Positions 33,765-43,630 of a DNA stretch of 53,738 bases are shown here, in pieces. A model generated the notes under the pieces. The model had not been told where the DNA came from. It worked only from the letters and a program-made list of their open reading frames with translations, and ran no database searches. Both the position numbers and the translations under genes were made by a program. This DNA comes from Robiginitalea marina (lineage in GTDB: Bacteria > Bacteroidota > Bacteroidia > Flavobacteriales > Flavobacteriaceae), in assembly GCF_024006985.1 (NCBI RefSeq), contig NZ_JAMXIB010000014.1:1-53738 (forward strand), in the 5' to 3' direction. How positions within the stretch are numbered: position 1 is the first letter of the stretch; each line of letters starts with the position of its first letter.

Positions 33765-34260
33765 ACCCCCGCTTCCCAAGCTCCACGACCTCCAGGTCTT
33801 TGATCTCCTTCCCGTCAATGGCAAAACGCAGCATGGTGCGCACCTGGTGGAACCCCGTATTGCCGCAGGCCCCGGGGTTCATATGCAGCAGGTCGAAGCG
33901 TTTGTCATATTGCACTTTCAGGATGTGGGAATGCCCGCAGATAAACAACTTCGGCGGGTTTTCGAGCATGGTTTCCCGTACCCTGGACTGGTACTTGCCG
34001 GGGTACCCGCCGATATGGGTTATCCACACGTCCAGCCCTTCGCAGGCAAAGCGGTTGTCGAGGGGAAATTCCCTGCGGGCCAAGGCATCATCGATATTTC
34101 CATAGACCGCCCGCAAGGGTTTGAGACCGGCCAGGGCATCGGTCACCTCCAGGGAGCCGATATCCCCGGCATGCCAAATTTCGTCTGCCTGCGCGGCATA
34201 GGAAAGGATGCGTTCATCCATATGCCCATGGGTGTCGGAAAGGAGGAGGATTCGGGTCAT
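33763..34260 (-). CDS. Metallophosphoesterase of the YfcE/MJ0936 family
   Basis: From the ATG at 34260 the protein has 165 residues. All metal ligands of the calcineurin-like fold are visible: Asp9 and His11 (LLLSDTHGH), Asp33 (WHAGDIGS), Asn55 (AVYGNIDD), His82 (ITHIGGYPG) and His110/His112 (ICGHSHI). Its size and motif spacing fit the YfcE family of small phosphodiesterases, which cleave artificial phosphodiesters; the natural substrate is unclear. It is a single gene with a perfect -7 box upstream. Its TGA stop lies inside the last unit of the tandem repeat array. Confidence 0.92.
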   Translation of the reverse strand: MTRILLLSDTHGHMDERILSYAAQADEIWHAGDIGSLEVTDALAGLKPLRAVYGNIDDALARREFPLDNRFACEGLDVWITHIGGYPGKYQSRVRETMLENPPKLFICGHSHILKVQYDKRFDLLHMNPGACGNTGFHQVRTMLRFAIDGKEIKDLEVVELGKRG

Positions 34261-34278
34261 GCCTTTAAAATCTTGAGG

Positions 34279-34286
34279 CAAAGATA
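34279..34286 (-). promoter_or_regulatory. Bacteroidota -7 box for the metallophosphoesterase
   Basis: On the minus strand it reads TATCTTTG, a perfect TAnnTTTG box, 18 bases before the ATG at 34260. It supports this start over any upstream extension. Confidence 0.5.
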
Positions 34287-34461
34287 CGCAGGCGAAACAA
34301 AGCCCCGGTAAATGGAGGATATTCCCCCATGGGAATCACCTTCTTTTTTGTACCTTACAGAAATTACCGGGAGACCTGTTTCAGGTGCCCGAGGAATGAC
34401 CCCAGTACCTGCCTCTTTGGCTTGACCCAGGGTAGTTTGGGACCATCCTTCAGATCAACGC

Positions 34462-37400
34462 ATGAGTCGAGAAATTCAAACCATCAAGGAGCTGCAACGC
34501 CTCCTGGAGCTTGAGGCAGCACTTGAACAGGTACGTGCCAGAAGTTTGGTGATGCGCCACACTTCGGAGCTGCAAAGCATTATCCATACCGTACATCAGG
34601 AACTCTTAAAGCTGAACCTGTCCATTTCCGGGGGATCATTTATTGTGATCAACAGCGAGCTGGACACCCAAATCCATTGCTGGGGTTCGGGGGGCACGGC
34701 AGATACCTCAGATGAGGTAACCATCCCCCGCCTGGAGAAACCCATATACACCAACCTGTTGGAGGGGATAAAAAAGGGGCCGGGGTTTTTTACGGAAGCC
34801 TACACCCGGGAAGAAAAAACGGAGTTTTTCACCTTTTTGGTCCGGCATAAACCCTGGTCGGAGCTCAGCGCCGCGGAAAAAGAAGAAACCCTTTCGGCCC
34901 CGGGCGGATATACGCGCTCCTGTGTGGTATCTGAGCATACCAGCATTGTGATCGTCAACCACTTCGGACAGGCGTTTACAGCGGCTGAAAACCATATCCT
35001 GGAGCGTTTCGGGACCGTCTTTGAACAGTCATATACCCGTTTCCTGGACCTTCAAAAGGCCGAAGCCCAGGCCCGGGAAGCCCGGATCGAAGCGGCCCTG
35101 GAACGGGTGCGCGCCCGCTCTATGGCGATGCAATCCTCGGAGGATTTGAGCGATGTGCTTAGTGTGCTTTTCCAGCAGTTTGACCGCCTTGGTATTGCAC
35201 CCTTAACAGTCTGGCTAACCCTTTGGAACCCTGAAGAAAACACCTTTACATACCGCTCAACGGGCACCTCGGGAAAACGGATCCAGGGCCAGCAGGTGGT
35301 CGACATCGGGGGAATGGACCTTTGGAAAGACCTGTACAACAAGTGGAAATCCGGCACCTCCGAAGGCGTGGAAGTGCTTTTTTATTCCAAAGAAGACCTC
35401 GGGCAGCTTTTCAGCCTGTTGGAGGAAACTTATTCGGCCATGCCAGCGGAGGAACGCCTCACCCCGGAGCGTTTCCCACACGGGGGGTACAGCGTGCAGG
35501 GGCATTGTAAATTCGGATATATCGGCTACACCCATACCCGGGAACCCTCTGAGGAAGACAAGGCCATACTTACCCGGTTTGCCACGGAATTCGGCAGGGT
35601 CTACCAGCGGTTCCTCGATTTGCAAAACGCGGAAGAGAGGGCCCGGGAAGCCCAGATCGAAGCTGCCCTGGAACGGGTAAGGGCCAGGTCTATGGCCATG
35701 CATCAAACCGATGAATTGAATGATGTGCTTTGCGTGTTATTGGAGCAATTTGATTTCTTAGGTATTAATCCGGTACTCACTCATTTAACCTTGTTTGATG
35801 AAGCCAATGAAAAATTCAGTCTTCGCCTGACCACTTCACCTACCAGCAGAATTTTGGTAGAACAGATCATCGACATCTATGCGGTAGAGTCCTGGAAAGC
35901 CTCTTATGAAAACTGGAAAAAAGGGATTCCCAATACGGTGGATTGTATTGACTATCCACCGGAAGCGTTACCCGCAGTTTGGGAGGTGTTGAGTGAAGTA
36001 ATGAATGCTTTGCCGGAAGGCCATAAAATAAATCCGGAAGATTTTCCTAACGGGTTATTTACTACACAGGGTCATTTCAAATTCGGATACCTGGGATTTA
36101 ATCATAGTAGAAAGGCAACAGCAGAGGAAAAAACTTTGGTAAGCCGCTTTGCCACCGAATTTGGCAGGGCTTATCAACGCTTCCTGGATATTCAAAAAGC
36201 AGAAGCCCAGGCAAGAGAAGCACAGATAGAAGCGGCATTGGAAAGGGTGAGAAGCAGGTCTATGGGAATGCAGAATACCACAGAAATGCAACAGGTGGCC
36301 AACGAAACCAGAGCGCAATTGCTGTCTTTGGGTCTCAAAATTGATGCTTTGGCCATGAGCGGGGTGATCGACAATGAAGCGGATTATGATGTTTGGGTAG
36401 GCGGGGCAATTTCTGAAAAACCTCTGCGCATACCTTATAATAACAATACGAGTGTACAACGTGACTATAACAAAGCCATTAAAGAACGACCAGAATTGTT
36501 TACAAAAACCTATTCTGGCAAGATCATGAAGGACTACTTCAGGGACTTGATGGCGACCAATACATTCAATCCTGAAATAGAAAAATTCATGTTGGAGTGC
36601 CAGGCGTTTACAACGACTTTGACCTTCATGAAAAATTCAGGAATGCAAATAGTCCGGTATACTGATCAACCGTTTTCAGATGCAGACAACACCATTGTAA
36701 TACGTTTCGGGAAAGTTTTTGAGCAGGCATATATCCGTTTTCTGGATCTCCAAAAAGCAGAAGCCCAGGCAAGGGAAGCGCAGATCGAGGCCGCCCTGGA
36801 GCGGGTACGCTCCAAGACCATGGCCATGCACAACACCGAGGATATCGGCGTTACCGTGGCTGCTTTTTTCAGGGAACTCGTCGGCATGGGCCTCGATGCC
36901 TCCATCCGCTGCGGGGTCGGCATTTTGAGCCAGTCGGAGCACATGCAGCTTTGGACGGCCTCGGCCCGGGACGCCTCGGCCCCCGTGCTCAACTCCGGCA
37001 CCCTCGATATGTCGCTGCACCCCTTGTTGCAAGGGGTAAAGCAAGCCTGGTCTAAAGGGGACCCTTCCTTCTCCTATACGCTTGAAGGCAATGATCTTGA
37101 ACGGTACTACCAGGTGCTCAGCGACGCCCCGGATTACCCGGTGCACTTCGACCTGAAGGCCATCCCCAGGGCGGTTTACCAAAATACGTTTATCTTCAGG
37201 GACGGGGTCCTTTTCTCCTTTACCGAATCACCCCTGCCGGAAACTATCCGGAATATCCTGGAACGTTTTGCCTCGGTATTCGGACAAACCTATACCCGAT
37301 ACCTCGACCTTAAAAAAGCCGAGGAACGCGCCCGGGAAGCCCGGATTGAACTTGGCCTGGAACGCGTCCGGGCCCGGGCGATGGCCATGCAGGATTCTTC

Positions 37401-40400
37401 GGAGCTGACTGAGGTCCTGTCCGTCATCTTCCAGCAACTGAAGCTACTGGGCGTGGATACGGTCTGGACGCATCTGACTCTGGTCCATCAGGAGGAAAAC
37501 ACGTTTACGTATCGGATGACGGGCCGTAACGGGGAGCGTATCGTGGCTGAGGAAAAAATTTCCCTTGACGCTTCGGAGCACTGGGCGCATATCTCCGATG
37601 CCATCAAATCCCCGGACACAGAACCGGACCCCATCACGCGGTTTGAAGTTCCTACGGAAGGTCTGGAGGGTATATGGTTGCTCTTTGATGGCATCTTCTC
37701 AAAACTTCCGAAAGGGGAACAAGTGTCTCCGGCCGACTTCCCAAACGGACTGTACACAACCCAGGCCTATTGCAAATTTGGCTTTCTGGGCCTCAACCAA
37801 ACCAGGGAGGCCACCGCGGAAGAGGCCGATATCCTGCTGCGCTTTACCACGGAGTTTGCCAGGCTGTATCAGCGGTTCCTCGATTTACAGAATGCGGAGG
37901 AACGGGCCCGCGAAGCCCGGATCGAAGCTGCCCTGGAAAGGGTACGTGCCCGTTCTATGGCCATGCACTCCACTGAGGAAATCCTCGAGGTGGTCGTGGT
38001 GCTGTTCAACCAGTTAAAAGCCCTTGATGTCAATTTCATACAGGCCTGGATCAGCATCTGGCACCTTGACGAGGGCTATCTGGAGATGTGGATGTCCCCT
38101 ATTGAAGGATTCGGGGACCAGCCCATTTACCACCAGCGGCCTTCGGCCGAATTTGAGGATACGACGGTAAAATCGTGGTTAAAAGGGGACCGGTTTTCCT
38201 ACCTGTCCCTGCCCGGGGAGGAAATTGTGACCGGGTTTTTGGTCCGGATGGACCAGATGCTCGGTGGGGATTATTTCGAGAGGTTACAGGAAAAAAACCG
38301 CTACAGCCGGCTTGAATTTGTGGATGCCAACCACAAATACGGAACCGTCAGCATGTCCTGGCACGAGGAGGTGGCGGAGCAGGATAAGGAAACCCTCTAC
38401 CGGTTCAGCAAAGTATTCGAACAGACCTATACACGCTTTCTCGACCTCCAAAAAGCCGAGGCCCAGGCCCGGGAAGCGCAAATCGAGGCGGCCCTGGAAC
38501 GGGTGCGCGCCAAGACCATGGCCATGCACAATACCGATGACATTGCAGACACGGTAGTTACCTTTTTCGAAGAGCTCGTCGGCCTGGGCCTGGATTATAC
38601 GATGCGGGTGGGGATCGGCATCTTAAGCCAGTCGGAGGAGATGAGGTACTGGACCGCTTCGGTACGCGGGACTGCGGAAACCATCTTGCAAAGGGGGTTG
38701 ATCGACATGACCCAGCATCCCCTTTTGACAGGTGCAAAAAGAGCCTGGTCCGAACAAGTCCCCCTTTTCACCTATACCCTTGAGGGCAAAGCCGTAAAGG
38801 AATATTTTAAGGTGCTCAATGATGATCCGGAAGTTTCTCTTGAATTTGACCTGGATGCCCTACCGGAGACCATACACCACAAAAGTCATGTCTTTGGGGA
38901 CGGCCTCCTGTACACCTTTACCGAAACACCTCTTCCCCGGGACATCACCAGTATCCTCGAACGCTTTGCGGCAGTGTTTGGCCAGACCTATACCCGTTAC
39001 CTCGACCTGGAACGGGCGGAGAAACAGGCCAGGGAATCGCAAATCGAGGCGGCCCTGGAGCGCGTAAGGGCCAAAGCCCTGGCCATGCACAGTTCGGCAG
39101 ACCTGAGGCAGACCATAACGACCATTTTTGAGGAGTTGAAAAACCTGGATGTAAAGCCGCTGCGATTGGGACTGGGGTTGCTCAACCCGGACAAACCCGA
39201 AGGGGAAATCGTCACCTCGCGAATCGGTGAAAACGACGAAATCATTGAAGTAAGCGGAGCATTTGAATTGGTGGGTGATCCGATACTTGAAGAAGTTTAC
39301 GACCATTTTAAAAAGCAGCTCGATTACTTCCCCATCCTGGAAGGCGATGAAATCAATAGTTACTATGCCGCCCTCACCAGGTCTGTAGATGTAGAGGGTT
39401 ATGGGACGGACACCAAACATTACGGGTGTTTCCTGTTCTTCCCAGAGGGGGGGCTATACGCCTGGGCAGCCGAACCACATTCAGAAGCGCAAATTGAAAT
39501 CCTAAAGAAATTTTCACGGGTGGTGGAGATTACCTACCGGCGCTATAACGACCTCATTGAATCCGAGGCCCGGGAAAAAGAGGCCGTCAAGCAGGCTTCG
39601 CTCGACCGGGTCCGGGCGGAAATCGCGTCCATGCGGACCACGGAGGACCTCGAGCGCATCACCCCCCTGGTCTGGAAGGAACTGACCACCCTGGGCATCC
39701 CGTTTTTCCGCTGCGGGGTCTTTATTATGGACGAGGCCAGCCAGCTGGTGCATGTGTACCTGACCAACCCTTCCGGGGAGGCCCTGGCCGCTATGGACCT
39801 GCCTTTTGATTTTGACATGTCCCTGATCCAAAAGGGGGTGGCCCACTGGAGAAAGCAAAAACCCCTGGTAGAAGAGTGGGACCAGCATCAGTTTATTGAA
39901 ATGACTGCAAAGCTGATGAAACACGGGCAGGTCAAAAACATCCAAACCTACCAGGCTGGAGAAACACCCCCGGAACGCCTTGTCTTGCACCAGGTGCCTT
40001 TTGCACAGGGTATGCTGTATGTGGGCAGCACCCAGGCCCTCTCCGACGTGGAAATGGATATCGTAAAGGCCCTGACCCGCACTTTTGCCGTGGCCTATGC
40101 CCGGTACGAAGATTTCAGGGAGCTGGAAAAGGCAAAGCAAAAGGTTGAAAAGACACTAGATGAGCTGAAAGCTACCCAGGCCCAACTGATACAGTCCGAA
40201 AAAATGGCCTCCCTGGGGGAACTCACTGCGGGCATTGCCCACGAAATCCAAAACCCGCTGAACTTTGTGAACAATTTCTCGGAGGTGAGCAAGGAACTCC
40301 TGGAGGAGTTGAACCAGGAAATCGAAAAGGGTGACTGGGAGGAGGTAAAGGCCCTCGCCGGGGACGTGATCCAAAACCTTGAAAAAATCAACCACCACGG

Positions 40401-40923
40401 CAAACGGGCCGACAGCATCGTCAAGGGCATGCTCCAGCACAGTCGCAGCAGCGAGGGGAAGAAAGAACCCACCGACCTCAATGCCCTGGCCGATGAGTAC
40501 CTCCGCCTGGCCTACCACGGCCTGCGCGCCAGGAACAAAAGTTTTAGCGCCGAATTCAAAACCGATTTTGACCCTGCCCTGCCCAGGATTGACGCGGTGC
40601 CCCAGGATATGGGCCGGGTCTTGCTCAACCTGATCAACAATGCCTTCCAGGCCGTGGAAAATGGTGCACGCCCAACGGTCCTGGTGGCGACCAGGCGCCT
40701 GACCAACGCGGTGGAGATTTCGGTTACCGACAACGGCCCGGGCATCCCTGAAGCCATCAAAGACAAGATTTTCCAGCCCTTCTTTACCACCAAGCCCACC
40801 GGGCAGGGCACGGGCCTGGGCCTAAGCCTGAGCTACGACATCGTAAAGGCACATGGAGGGGAACTCTCGGTGCAATCGTCCCCGGAAAGCGGCACAACCT
40901 TTAGCATCCATCTCGGCCTATGA
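34462..40923 (+). CDS. Giant soluble histidine kinase with ten tandem sensor modules
   Basis: The product has 2153 residues, several times a usual kinase, and no signal or membrane helix. Ten related modules of about 185 residues fill residues 1-1900, with borders near 223, 413, 603, 788, 976, 1168, 1355, 1541 and 1723. Each ends with a helix like [20 protein letters not shown] followed by [12 protein letters not shown]; the inner part looks GAF-like. The kinase core follows: phospho-acceptor His1927 in [14 protein letters not shown] box GRVLLNLINNAFQAV, G1 DNGPGIP and G2 [11 protein letters not shown]. No receiver domain is present. It is the first gene of the cluster; a weak TACCTTAC box at 34351-34358 may be the promoter. 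Its stop overlaps the first FIST gene (ATGA). Ligands are unknown. Confidence 0.92.
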   Translation: MSREIQTIKELQRLLELEAALEQVRARSLVMRHTSELQSIIHTVHQELLKLNLSISGGSFIVINSELDTQIHCWGSGGTADTSDEVTIPRLEKPIYTNLLEGIKKGPGFFTEAYTREEKTEFFTFLVRHKPWSELSAAEKEETLSAPGGYTRSCVVSEHTSIVIVNHFGQAFTAAENHILERFGTVFEQSYTRFLDLQKAEAQAREARIEAALERVRARSMAMQSSEDLSDVLSVLFQQFDRLGIAPLTVWLTLWNPEENTFTYRSTGTSGKRIQGQQVVDIGGMDLWKDLYNKWKSGTSEGVEVLFYSKEDLGQLFSLLEETYSAMPAEERLTPERFPHGGYSVQGHCKFGYIGYTHTREPSEEDKAILTRFATEFGRVYQRFLDLQNAEERAREAQIEAALERVRARSMAMHQTDELNDVLCVLLEQFDFLGINPVLTHLTLFDEANEKFSLRLTTSPTSRILVEQIIDIYAVESWKASYENWKKGIPNTVDCIDYPPEALPAVWEVLSEVMNALPEGHKINPEDFPNGLFTTQGHFKFGYLGFNHSRKATAEEKTLVSRFATEFGRAYQRFLDIQKAEAQAREAQIEAALERVRSRSMGMQNTTEMQQVANETRAQLLSLGLKIDALAMSGVIDNEADYDVWVGGAISEKPLRIPYNNNTSVQRDYNKAIKERPELFTKTYSGKIMKDYFRDLMATNTFNPEIEKFMLECQAFTTTLTFMKNSGMQIVRYTDQPFSDADNTIVIRFGKVFEQAYIRFLDLQKAEAQAREAQIEAALERVRSKTMAMHNTEDIGVTVAAFFRELVGMGLDASIRCGVGILSQSEHMQLWTASARDASAPVLNSGTLDMSLHPLLQGVKQAWSKGDPSFSYTLEGNDLERYYQVLSDAPDYPVHFDLKAIPRAVYQNTFIFRDGVLFSFTESPLPETIRNILERFASVFGQTYTRYLDLKKAEERAREARIELGLERVRARAMAMQDSSELTEVLSVIFQQLKLLGVDTVWTHLTLVHQEENTFTYRMTGRNGERIVAEEKISLDASEHWAHISDAIKSPDTEPDPITRFEVPTEGLEGIWLLFDGIFSKLPKGEQVSPADFPNGLYTTQAYCKFGFLGLNQTREATAEEADILLRFTTEFARLYQRFLDLQNAEERAREARIEAALERVRARSMAMHSTEEILEVVVVLFNQLKALDVNFIQAWISIWHLDEGYLEMWMSPIEGFGDQPIYHQRPSAEFEDTTVKSWLKGDRFSYLSLPGEEIVTGFLVRMDQMLGGDYFERLQEKNRYSRLEFVDANHKYGTVSMSWHEEVAEQDKETLYRFSKVFEQTYTRFLDLQKAEAQAREAQIEAALERVRAKTMAMHNTDDIADTVVTFFEELVGLGLDYTMRVGIGILSQSEEMRYWTASVRGTAETILQRGLIDMTQHPLLTGAKRAWSEQVPLFTYTLEGKAVKEYFKVLNDDPEVSLEFDLDALPETIHHKSHVFGDGLLYTFTETPLPRDITSILERFAAVFGQTYTRYLDLERAEKQARESQIEAALERVRAKALAMHSSADLRQTITTIFEELKNLDVKPLRLGLGLLNPDKPEGEIVTSRIGENDEIIEVSGAFELVGDPILEEVYDHFKKQLDYFPILEGDEINSYYAALTRSVDVEGYGTDTKHYGCFLFFPEGGLYAWAAEPHSEAQIEILKKFSRVVEITYRRYNDLIESEAREKEAVKQASLDRVRAEIASMRTTEDLERITPLVWKELTTLGIPFFRCGVFIMDEASQLVHVYLTNPSGEALAAMDLPFDFDMSLIQKGVAHWRKQKPLVEEWDQHQFIEMTAKLMKHGQVKNIQTYQAGETPPERLVLHQVPFAQGMLYVGSTQALSDVEMDIVKALTRTFAVAYARYEDFRELEKAKQKVEKTLDELKATQAQLIQSEKMASLGELTAGIAHEIQNPLNFVNNFSEVSKELLEELNQEIEKGDWEEVKALAGDVIQNLEKINHHGKRADSIVKGMLQHSRSSEGKKEPTDLNALADEYLRLAYHGLRARNKSFSAEFKTDFDPALPRIDAVPQDMGRVLLNLINNAFQAVENGARPTVLVATRRLTNAVEISVTDNGPGIPEAIKDKIFQPFFTTKPTGQGTGLGLSLSYDIVKAHGGELSVQSSPESGTTFSIHLGL
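35700..36770 (+). other. AT-rich segment covering modules 3 and 4 of the giant kinase
   Basis: Hand counts of single 60-base lines give about 35 percent GC at 35701 and 35761, 38 percent at 36421 and 45 percent at 36301, against about 58 percent at 36841 just after the segment. The change begins and ends inside the conserved linker helices. The reading frame is unbroken. This fits recombination with, or transfer from, a lower-GC relative. Confidence 0.7.
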
Positions 40924-42095
40924 AAGCAAAATCGATCCACGGCAACTCCCCCGAACAGATCCATCAGGCCCTGCAGCAAAGTATGGCCGATGGCTTTACC
41001 CCAACCCTGGCCATCGTTTTTATATCGATCCGGCAAGATCGGGACGCCATACGGAAACTCCTTGCCCAAAACGATATTGACGCCTTCGGGGCCACGTCAT
41101 GCGGGGAATTCGTCGATGGCCACCAAAGCACAGGGGGCATCGCGATCTTGCTCATGGACCTCCCAAGGGATGCCTATTCCCTTTTGCTGGAGGATATGGG
41201 CGGGCGCGGGACAGGCGAAGTAGCCGACCTGTTTGCTGCCAGGGTCCTTGCGCAATTTGACAACCCTTCGATGCTCCTTTGCAGTACCGGGGTAACCCCT
41301 GAAGGGGGTGTGTTTGACGGCATGAAGCTGGTCGAACGGCTGACCACCGCCCTGGGCCCGGATCGGGCCTTTTTCGGGGGGATGGCGGGCGATGACCTGA
41401 CCCTGACCGGCACTTCTGTTTTTACCCCAGCCCGGGAATCGCAGGACGGCCTTGTGGCCCTGGTGCTGGATGCAGACCGGGTGGCCCTGCACGGCATGGC
41501 GATTACCGGGTGGAAACCCCTTGGGATTTCCCGCAAAGTCACCCGAAGCAGGGGAAAGCTCCTGTATGCCATAGACGATAAGCCCGCCGTGGACATGTAC
41601 CTAAAATACCTGGGGAAAGGGGAACAGGCAGGGGACCGGGAGTTTAACCTGCTTGCCGAGCTCTCCTTCCACCACCCCTTTATCGTGGAACGGGAAGCCG
41701 GTGGCGATACCCTGATGAAGGGACCCATGGGTATTGACCACGCAGAACATGCCCTGGTGATGGATATGGAGATGAAAGAAGGGGAAGTGTTCTGGTTTTC
41801 CATGCCCCCTGATTTTGATATCGTGCAAGAAATCACGGATGCGGCCACGGAAGTGAGAAACACCGTGGGAGCCGATGCCGATGCCCTGCTGGTATTTTCC
41901 TGCGCGGGGCGGGAACCCTCCCTGGGGCCCCTGGTGACCATGGAAAATGAAGGCCTGGCTTCCGTCTGGAACAGCCCCATGGCCGGCTTTTACACCTACG
42001 GGGAATACGGCCGGGGCAAAAGCGGCCGGCAACAATATCACTCTACCGCCTGCTGTTGGGTAGCCCTAAAAGAAATACCTCAAGCAGACTCATAA
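40920..42095 (+). CDS. Stand-alone FIST-domain sensor protein 1
   Basis: The 391-residue soluble protein consists only of FIST N- and C-terminal domains. The N-terminal part begins MKAKSIHGNSPEQIHQALQQ and has TPTLAIVFISIRQDRDAIR and FGATSCGEFVDG; the C-terminal part has ALLVFSCAGREPSLGPLV, NSPMAGFYTYGEYG and a final TACCWVALKE. FIST domains are thought to bind small ligands such as amino acids and are normally fused to kinases or cyclases. Here the gene starts inside the stop of the giant kinase (ATGA), so it is probably a sensor that works in trans with it. Two more copies follow downstream. Confidence 0.9.
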   Translation: MKAKSIHGNSPEQIHQALQQSMADGFTPTLAIVFISIRQDRDAIRKLLAQNDIDAFGATSCGEFVDGHQSTGGIAILLMDLPRDAYSLLLEDMGGRGTGEVADLFAARVLAQFDNPSMLLCSTGVTPEGGVFDGMKLVERLTTALGPDRAFFGGMAGDDLTLTGTSVFTPARESQDGLVALVLDADRVALHGMAITGWKPLGISRKVTRSRGKLLYAIDDKPAVDMYLKYLGKGEQAGDREFNLLAELSFHHPFIVEREAGGDTLMKGPMGIDHAEHALVMDMEMKEGEVFWFSMPPDFDIVQEITDAATEVRNTVGADADALLVFSCAGREPSLGPLVTMENEGLASVWNSPMAGFYTYGEYGRGKSGRQQYHSTACCWVALKEIPQADS

Positions 42096-42121
42096 AAAAC
42101 AAACCAAAACGACCTGTTCTC

Positions 42122-42457
42122 ATGAAAGTATTTATCGAATTATGGAAGGCCAAAGAGGCCTGGAAGGCACTGCCCGCTACGGACCGGCAGGCCTATGCGG
42201 CCCAGTTGGGGCCGGTGATCCAGGATTTCGTCGACAAGGGGGCCGTCCTGGAGGCATGGGGAATGAACACGGACGAAACCGAGTACCGGGCTGCCTACGA
42301 TTTTTTTGCCGTGACCAAGTTCCCCTCGGATGGGCTGCTGGAGGAATTCCAGGCCATAGTGGAAGCTGCCGGTTGGTATGCGTATTTTGACCAGGTAAAC
42401 CTTTCGGGTACCCTGATGTCCCCGGAGGAAGTGGTTGGCAAAATACTCGAACTCTAA
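42122..42457 (+). CDS. Small DUF6616-like protein
   Basis: The 111-residue protein starts MKVFIELWKAKEAWKALPAT at the ATG at 42122. It is soluble, with an alternation of strands and helices that suggests a ferredoxin-like dimeric alpha-beta barrel. It resembles the DUF6616 family as I remember it, which has no known function. It lies 26 bases after the first FIST gene and 15 bases before the second, on the same strand, so it is likely part of the cluster. The order of FIST genes with a small alpha-beta barrel protein is unusual. Confidence 0.72.
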   Translation: MKVFIELWKAKEAWKALPATDRQAYAAQLGPVIQDFVDKGAVLEAWGMNTDETEYRAAYDFFAVTKFPSDGLLEEFQAIVEAAGWYAYFDQVNLSGTLMSPEEVVGKILEL

Positions 42458-42472
42458 CCCCGTCAATTTAAA

Positions 42473-43630
42473 ATGAACGCAAAAACAATTACCGTAAAAA
42501 CACCCGAAGCCCTTCAGGCGGCCCTGGAAGTGGCGGCGGCCGAAGGTTTCAGCCCCACCCTTGGGTTGGTTTTCGCGCCCTCCGGCTTCGAAACCCGGCC
42601 CCTGGCAGAGGTGCTTGATGCGAACGGTATTGCCGTTTTCGGGGCCCACACGCCCGACCGGTTTACCGACCGGGGGATTGAAAATGCGCTGGCAACCCTC
42701 CTGCTAATGGACCTCGACCCGTCCTGTTTCAGGATTGTGCTGAAATCGATTCCTACGGGGGAATATCAGGCAGGTTTGGAGGTAAGCAGGGAAATTGCCA
42801 GGATGGGCAAATCCTGGTTCGACCGTCCGGCCTTCATCGCCTCCGTATCCCAGGCCGAAGTGCCGGGAGATGCCGTGGTGGAGGGGTTTTTGTCAGTAGC
42901 CGGGGAAGGGGCCACCTTAATTGGGGGGTACACTGGCGGGAAACCTTACTGGTCCGACCATGTTGTTTTTACCAATGGGGAACAGAGCCAGTGGGGCATT
43001 GTTTGCCTCATCCTCGACCAGGACCGCGTGGCGCTGCAGGGGCTTGCCGTTTCCGGCTGGAAGCCCGCCGGCACCCCGAAGACGATCACCCGAAGCGAAG
43101 GCAACTGGATTTATACCATAGATGATGAACCCGCCTATGATGTCCTTGTCAGGTTCACAGGGGCAACCGTCGATCCGGATGACAGCGATGACCTGCTGCA
43201 GCAAATCGGCAATTCACACCCATTGCAGGTCATCCGCAGCGGAGGCAGTGCGGTGATGAATCCGCCCCTGATGTTTAACAAGGAAACCGGGGCCGTCCTG
43301 TGTGGCGGCCATATCCCCGAGGGGGCCAAAATCCGTTTTTCCCTGCCCCCGGATTTCGATATTGTGGATACCGTGGTCGAAAGCGCCCGTGAAGCCAAAG
43401 CACAGTCATTTCCCGAGGCAGACGCCTTGCTGGTCTTTTCCTGCATTGGCCGGCAGGCCACCCTCGGGCCTCTGATCGATGAGGAGGTCAACGGCCTGAG
43501 TGACGTCTGGCGAGTACCTATGGCCGGGTATTTCAGCCTTGGGGAATTCGGGGCGACCCGGGGAGGCAACGCCACCTACCAGGGCACCACCTGCAGTTGG
43601 GTGGCCTTAAAAGAAAAACCAGCACCATGA
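42473..43630 (+). CDS. Stand-alone FIST-domain sensor protein 2 (divergent)
   Basis: The 385-residue protein has the same FIST N and FIST C arrangement: TPEALQAALEVAAAEGFSPT at the start, then SPTLGLVFAPSGFETRPLAE, and near the end ALLVFSCIGRQATLGPLID, VPMAGYFSLGEFGATRG and TTCSWVALKEKPAP. The loop that reads FGATSCGEF in copy 1 and FGITTNGEF in copy 3 is FGAHTPDRF here, so the GE pair is lost and ligand binding may differ. The stop overlaps the start of the third FIST gene by ATGA. Confidence 0.88.
   Translation: MNAKTITVKTPEALQAALEVAAAEGFSPTLGLVFAPSGFETRPLAEVLDANGIAVFGAHTPDRFTDRGIENALATLLLMDLDPSCFRIVLKSIPTGEYQAGLEVSREIARMGKSWFDRPAFIASVSQAEVPGDAVVEGFLSVAGEGATLIGGYTGGKPYWSDHVVFTNGEQSQWGIVCLILDQDRVALQGLAVSGWKPAGTPKTITRSEGNWIYTIDDEPAYDVLVRFTGATVDPDDSDDLLQQIGNSHPLQVIRSGGSAVMNPPLMFNKETGAVLCGGHIPEGAKIRFSLPPDFDIVDTVVESAREAKAQSFPEADALLVFSCIGRQATLGPLIDEEVNGLSDVWRVPMAGYFSLGEFGATRGGNATYQGTTCSWVALKEKPAP

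Noticed and set aside
34462-40923. Modules of the giant kinase as TPR or coiled-coil repeats only
   Set aside because: Between the helical linkers each module has many strand-like stretches and a GAF-like end, so they look like folded alpha/beta domains.
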